From: Burkholderiales bacterium
GTDB taxonomy: Bacteria > Pseudomonadota > Gammaproteobacteria > Burkholderiales > Casimicrobiaceae
Direction of reading: 5' to 3'
Length of the DNA: 8,346 bases
Assembly: GCA_025354075.1 (NCBI GenBank)
Contig: JANXNO010000625.1
Location: 1-8,346, forward strand
A model generated the notes under the pieces. The model was not told where the DNA came from. It saw only the letters and a list, made by a program, of their open reading frames with translations, and ran no database searches. Position numbers and translations under genes: made by a program. Shown here piece after piece: positions 5,883-8,346 of this stretch. Within the stretch, counting starts at the first letter, position 1. Each line of letters starts with the position of its first letter.

Positions 5883-5904
5883 GAAACGGGGACGTTTCGC
5901 CCCG
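5883..5904. other. GC-rich hairpin between convergent dacB and the DUF4870-like gene
   Basis: The 41-base gap between the two convergent stops holds two competing stems: GAAAC/GTTTC (5883-5887 with 5894-5898) and CGGGG/CCCCG (5887-5891 with 5900-5904). There is no T-run on either strand. It may slow or end transcription from both sides, but it is not a standard intrinsic terminator. Confidence 0.3.
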
Positions 5905-5911
5905 CCCCGAG

Positions 5912-6265
5912 CTAGACCGCGCGCTTTTCAGTCAGGCGCAACCAGCCCTTGATGATGCGATACACCCACCAGATCCACACGACGGCGAGCACCACAAAGC
6001 CAATCGCAACGATGGCGAGAATGATGCCGATGGTCGTCCACAACAACCCCCACCAGAAGGTGCGGATCAGCCAGCTGTAGTGCGACGCCAGATAACTGCC
6101 CGCCGCGTCATCGCGTTTGATGTAGGCGACGATGAGTCCGGCAATCGCAAAGATACCGGTGACCATGCCGAGTGCATACAACGCATAGGTGATGTGAGTG
6201 ATCTGAATCGTCGCCTCTGGTGGCGCCGACGGATCCGGTGAATTGATGGTGGTGACGTCTGACAT
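5912..6265 (-). CDS. DUF4870-like (COG3671) inner-membrane protein
   Basis: A 117-residue protein with a polar N-terminus (residues 1-22, rich in S, P, T, D). A first membrane helix covers 26-49. A conserved loop follows, with YIKRDDAAGSYLASHYSWLIRTFWW at 48-72. One long or two short helices cover 72-103, and the tail is WWVYRIIKGWLRLTEKRAV. The loop pattern (K-R...S/T-x-L-x-S-H-x-x-W-x-I-R-T-F-W) and the terminal RxxKGWxxL are what I associate with the DUF4870/COG3671 membrane family, whose function is unknown. ATG 6265 is chosen because GGGAG lies 9 bases upstream; a TTG eight codons earlier lacks such a site. It is convergent with dacB and divergent from the 6448 gene. Confidence 0.8.
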   Translation of the reverse strand: MSDVTTINSPDPSAPPEATIQITHITYALYALGMVTGIFAIAGLIVAYIKRDDAAGSYLASHYSWLIRTFWWGLLWTTIGIILAIVAIGFVVLAVVWIWWVYRIIKGWLRLTEKRAV

Positions 6266-6447
6266 GGCAAGTTTCTCCCGGTGTGTCAATTAGTGAACGG
6301 CGGTCGCTGCGCCTGTGCGCTGCGACGTCGCTTGCTCGCAATATCGCTATGATTCCTTGCAAATGCAAGTGCTGCGACTGCCTGATGAGTGTCAATGGCG
6401 GGCAGACACGATAAAGCGCGTCAGGCGCGGACGAATCGAGGGTAGTG
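6266..6447. other. Divergent intergenic region with two palindromes
   Basis: This 182-base spacer separates the DUF4870-like gene from the plus-strand 6448 gene, so it should hold promoters for both. Two perfect palindromes stand out: GCGACGTCGC (6322-6331), and CTTGCA-AA-TGCAAG (6356-6369). I see no convincing sigma70 promoter on either strand and no RNA gene. Minus-strand reading frames here have no coding signature. Confidence 0.35.
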
Positions 6448-6774
6448 ATGTCACATCAGGATGATCAGGACGCAAACCGCTTTGTGGTGCTCGAAGGCTC
6501 GCCGTTGGGCACGCCGATGGCAAAGTCATTTTCGACTGAAGAAGACGCCGAGGCATTCGTCGTAACGCGCATTCGTGCCACCGTGTCCGACCGACTCAAA
6601 GACCGTTTTGAAAAAGCGATTGCCGACCAGGTGGTGAGCGAGGATGGTATTGCCGCCGTGTCGTCGGTGCTCGCGGGCAAGCTCGCCTTTGCGCGCGCGC
6701 TGGCCAAAGCCTACGCGCCAAAAATCGTCATCACCGCACGTCGCTATGACGACGAGGATGATGCTCGGCGATAG
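6448..6774 (+). CDS. Unrecognised small acidic cytoplasmic protein, 108 residues
   Basis: ATG 6448 has GAGGG 5 bases upstream; the GTG at 6445 is too close to that site. The protein has an acidic start (SHQDDQDAN), then RFVVLEGSPLGTP, a segment STEEDAEAFVVTRIRATVSDRLKDRFEKAIADQ that looks like one long amphipathic helix (about 29-61), and an alanine-rich second helix (SSVLAGKLAFARALAKAYA, about 72-90). It then has a strand KIVITARRY and a tail DDEDDARR. There is no signal peptide, membrane segment, Cys or recognisable motif. The last 14 bases overlap the start of the S41 lipoprotein gene, which suggests co-expression. Codon use matches the neighbours and the ribosome site is good, so I take it as real. 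I do not recognise the family. Confidence 0.74.
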   Translation: MSHQDDQDANRFVVLEGSPLGTPMAKSFSTEEDAEAFVVTRIRATVSDRLKDRFEKAIADQVVSEDGIAAVSSVLAGKLAFARALAKAYAPKIVITARRYDDEDDARR

Positions 6775-8146
6775 TGCTGCGCATCGCGCGCGGACATCTG
6801 CGAGCGCGGGTGCCCGTGTGCTCACTCGCCTGATTGTTGTCGGTGCGTGCGCTCTGCTCAGTGCCTGCGCCAGCTTCGACCCGCACAACGTGCTCGGTCG
6901 CCACATCACCTACGGCGCACAGGAACCAGTCGCGGCAGGTACCACCTTGCCCACGTCAACCCGTCTAGCCGCCATTGATGCGGTGTGGACAACCGTCAAT
7001 GATCGCTATTACCGCGCTGACTTGAACGGCGTTGACTGGCGTGCAGCGCGCAACCACTGGCAGCCGCAGGCATTAGCCGCCGCCACTGACGATGAGTTCT
7101 GGGAGCGTCTCGATCAAATGGCCGGCGAGCTTGCCGACTCACACACCCGCGTCGAATCGCCGAAAGCCGTCGCGCGACGCAAACAGCAGCAGGCGTTTTC
7201 GCTTGGCCTGAATATTCGTGAGATCGACGGCAAGCTCACTGTGCTCGCGGTCAACCCGGACGCGGACGCCTATTGGGCGGGCGTTCGCGCAGGCATGCAG
7301 CTCACCCGCATCGCCGCGAGCGACGCGCAGATGCAGTGGCGCGACTGGTCGCAAAGCGCGCGCAAAACATCCTCGCCGCAAGCAGCCTTGCGTGCGCCGC
7401 TGCGCAAGTTGAACGAGGCCGCAGCACTCGTCACGACCGGCTTGACGATGGAGTTTGAGCGGGTTGACGTCACACGTTTCGCGGCGACGCTCAAGCCACG
7501 TACACTATCAACGCGACCCACAGTCGCGCATCGCGTATTGCCATCGGGTGTGGGCTACATTCGCCTCACCGCGTTTCAGGAATCGCTGCGTGGTGGCGTG
7601 CTCGACGCTGTTACCGCGCTCAAAGACACGCCCGCGCTGATCCTTGATTTGCGAGGCAACGGCGGCGGCTCGGCTGCGATGGCCGAGGCAATTATCGGCA
7701 GTTTTTTCAAAACAAAAACCCTGATTGGCCGCACTGCAACGCGCAGCGGTGAGCCGGTCACCATCGCCTTTGGCGCGATCAAGCTCATCACGCTGGAGCG
7801 CAGCGTGTCCGGTCGCGACGACGCGTACGCCGGCAAGGTGGCCGTGCTCATGGACAGCGACAGCGCCAGCGCATCAGAGGCCACCGCAGGCGGCCTGCAA
7901 AGCACCGGCCGCGCCATCGTTGTCGGTGAAACCTCCTGCGGCTGCCTGCTCGCCTATTTGGGCTATGCCGCGCTGCCCGGTGGCGGCGAACTCGCGTACA
8001 GCGAAGTGGGCTTCACCACCGTCAAAGGCGAACGCATCGAAGGTCGCGGCGTCGTCCCGGATGTGCCCGTTGAGCGCACTCGTGAAGACATCCGCGCCAA
8101 CCGTGATCGCGCGCTGGAAATGGCGCAGACGGCGCTTACAAAATAG
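6761..8146 (+). CDS. S41-fold (C-terminal processing peptidase-like) lipoprotein lacking the catalytic Lys
   Basis: From ATG 6761 the protein has 461 residues. A lipoprotein signal ends in LLSAC with C36 as the lipidation site. GTG 6818 would give a compact 16-residue signal (MLTRLIVVGACALLSA) and is a fair alternative. An N-terminal helical domain covers ~70-130, a PDZ-like segment ~146-185 (GLNIREIDGKLTVLAVNPDADAYWAGVRAGM), and the S41 core ~255-440. The core has GVGYIRLTAF near 263, LDLRGNGGGS at 295-304, and DSASASEATAGGLQ with the expected nucleophile S370. In CtpA/Prc the general-base Lys lies 25 residues on, in the FGKG motif. Here that position is C395 in ETSCGCLLAYLGY. ELAYSEVGF and IEGRGVVPDVPV complete the fold. 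It is probably outer-membrane anchored. Either the enzyme uses another base or it is a non-peptidase homologue. It overlaps the 6448 gene by 14 bases. Confidence 0.86.
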   Translation: MLGDSAAHRARTSASAGARVLTRLIVVGACALLSACASFDPHNVLGRHITYGAQEPVAAGTTLPTSTRLAAIDAVWTTVNDRYYRADLNGVDWRAARNHWQPQALAAATDDEFWERLDQMAGELADSHTRVESPKAVARRKQQQAFSLGLNIREIDGKLTVLAVNPDADAYWAGVRAGMQLTRIAASDAQMQWRDWSQSARKTSSPQAALRAPLRKLNEAAALVTTGLTMEFERVDVTRFAATLKPRTLSTRPTVAHRVLPSGVGYIRLTAFQESLRGGVLDAVTALKDTPALILDLRGNGGGSAAMAEAIIGSFFKTKTLIGRTATRSGEPVTIAFGAIKLITLERSVSGRDDAYAGKVAVLMDSDSASASEATAGGLQSTGRAIVVGETSCGCLLAYLGYAALPGGGELAYSEVGFTTVKGERIEGRGVVPDVPVERTREDIRANRDRALEMAQTALTK

Positions 8147-8151
8147 GCAAC

Positions 8152-8199
8152 AGCTTTTAGCTGGAAGTCCCATTTCATATGGGCATAGTGCAGTAAAAT
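8152..8199 (+). repeat. Tandem-hairpin intergenic repeat, copy 2
   Basis: The element begins 6 bases after the S41 stop. It has hairpin AGCT-TTT-AGCT (8152-8162) and then a perfect CCCAT-TTCAT-ATGGG hairpin (8169-8183), followed by CATAG and TAAAAT. It matches the copy at 2539-2585 in order, spacing and orientation. Where the copies differ inside stem 1, pairing is kept (T-G in one, T-A in the other), and most other changes fall in loops. Confidence 0.5.
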
Positions 8200-8240
8200 T
8201 GCATGCGTCGACTTGGACATTATTCTGATAGCTAGCCCTT

Positions 8241-8274
8241 ATGAAACAGGGGTTTCAGCACGAAGCTGTTTCAT
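8241..8274. other. Mutually exclusive hairpins in the right-end intergenic region
   Basis: ATGAAACAG (8241-8249) pairs perfectly with CTGTTTCAT (8266-8274). The same left arm can instead form a tight hairpin TGAAAC-AGGG-GTTTCA (8242-8257). Two alternative folds sharing one arm resemble an attenuator, but no T-run or downstream gene is visible to support that. Confidence 0.4.
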
Positions 8275-8310
8275 TGTTTCGCATTCAACGAAGCCAAACC
8301 TCGCGCTTTT

Positions 8311-8332
8311 GTAGGAGCGGCTTGCCGCGAAC
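8311..8332 (+). repeat. REP-like palindromic element with GTAG head
   Basis: GTAGGAGCGGCTTGCCGCGAAC has a GTAG tetranucleotide followed by a perfect GCGGC-TT-GCCGC hairpin (8317-8328). This is the architecture of REP elements moved by RAYT (TnpA-REP) enzymes. A single copy is seen before the window ends. No partner inverted copy and no RAYT gene are in the window. Confidence 0.6.
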
Positions 8333-8346
8333 TCACTGGCCACCTA

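Noticed and set aside
5822..6241. Plus-strand frame across the dacB end and the DUF4870-like gene
   Set aside because: It is low-complexity (D, P, R rich) and antisense to a gene with clear membrane helices and a ribosome site.
6108..6395. Minus-strand frame starting in the 6266-6447 spacer
   Set aside because: It is His/Arg-rich with no motif and overlaps the DUF4870-like gene out of frame.
6644..6760. Upstream extension of the S41 gene
   Set aside because: It overlaps the 108-residue gene, and the extra residues are Arg/Ser/Pro-rich noise ahead of a good lipoprotein signal.
8241..8346. Possible gene beginning at ATG 8241 and running off the window
   Set aside because: The frame reads through the inverted repeat and the REP-like element, has no ribosome site, and its residues look non-coding.

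Overview
The window looks like the chromosome of a betaproteobacterium. The divergent rpe/apaG pair, the rpe and ApaG sequences, a cytochrome c' whose RQSAL and CKACHD segments resemble those I remember for Achromobacter, and the high-GC codon use all point to Burkholderiales or a near relative. I cannot name the genus. No tRNA, rRNA, CRISPR array, transposase or phage gene is visible.

Layout. At the left edge lies rpe (ribulose-phosphate 3-epimerase, minus strand). Its next ~109 bases are present in the opposite orientation, with a short inverted repeat at the joint, so the gene is broken by a small inversion or an assembly/amplification fold-back. apaG (616-990, plus) is divergent from rpe and ends 4 bases inside an unannotated-looking 56-residue membrane protein gene on the minus strand (987-1157). 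Next is a two-gene plus-strand unit: a cysteine-dioxygenase-family cupin (1234-1806) joined by an ATGA overlap to a crotonase-fold protein (1803-2540). The crotonase lacks both classical catalytic glutamates.

The centre is a three-gene minus-strand operon read 4295 to 2666: a MarR regulator, a b-type cytochrome of the b561 superfamily overlapping it by ATGA, and a periplasmic cytochrome c'. It ends at a clear intrinsic terminator (2607-2642). An imperfect palindrome lies over the predicted -10 of the marR promoter, just upstream of its start codon, which suggests autoregulation. The natural reading is a regulated haem redox or nitric-oxide-handling unit. Divergent from marR is dacB (PBP4, D,D-carboxypeptidase/endopeptidase).

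The right part has a DUF4870-like membrane protein (minus, 5912-6265), a 182-base spacer with two palindromes, an unrecognised acidic 108-residue protein (6448-6774), and an overlapping lipoprotein of the S41 peptidase fold (6761-8146). In the latter, the residue at the catalytic lysine position is a cysteine. The last 200 bases hold no convincing gene. They contain a tandem-hairpin repeat also found after the crotonase gene, a pair of mutually exclusive hairpins, and a REP-like element with a GTAG head.

Most of the window is ordinary chromosome. The best leads are the MarR/b-cytochrome/cytochrome c' operon, the thiol dioxygenase/crotonase pair, the S41 protein with a CGC motif, the tandem-hairpin repeat, and the rpe inversion.
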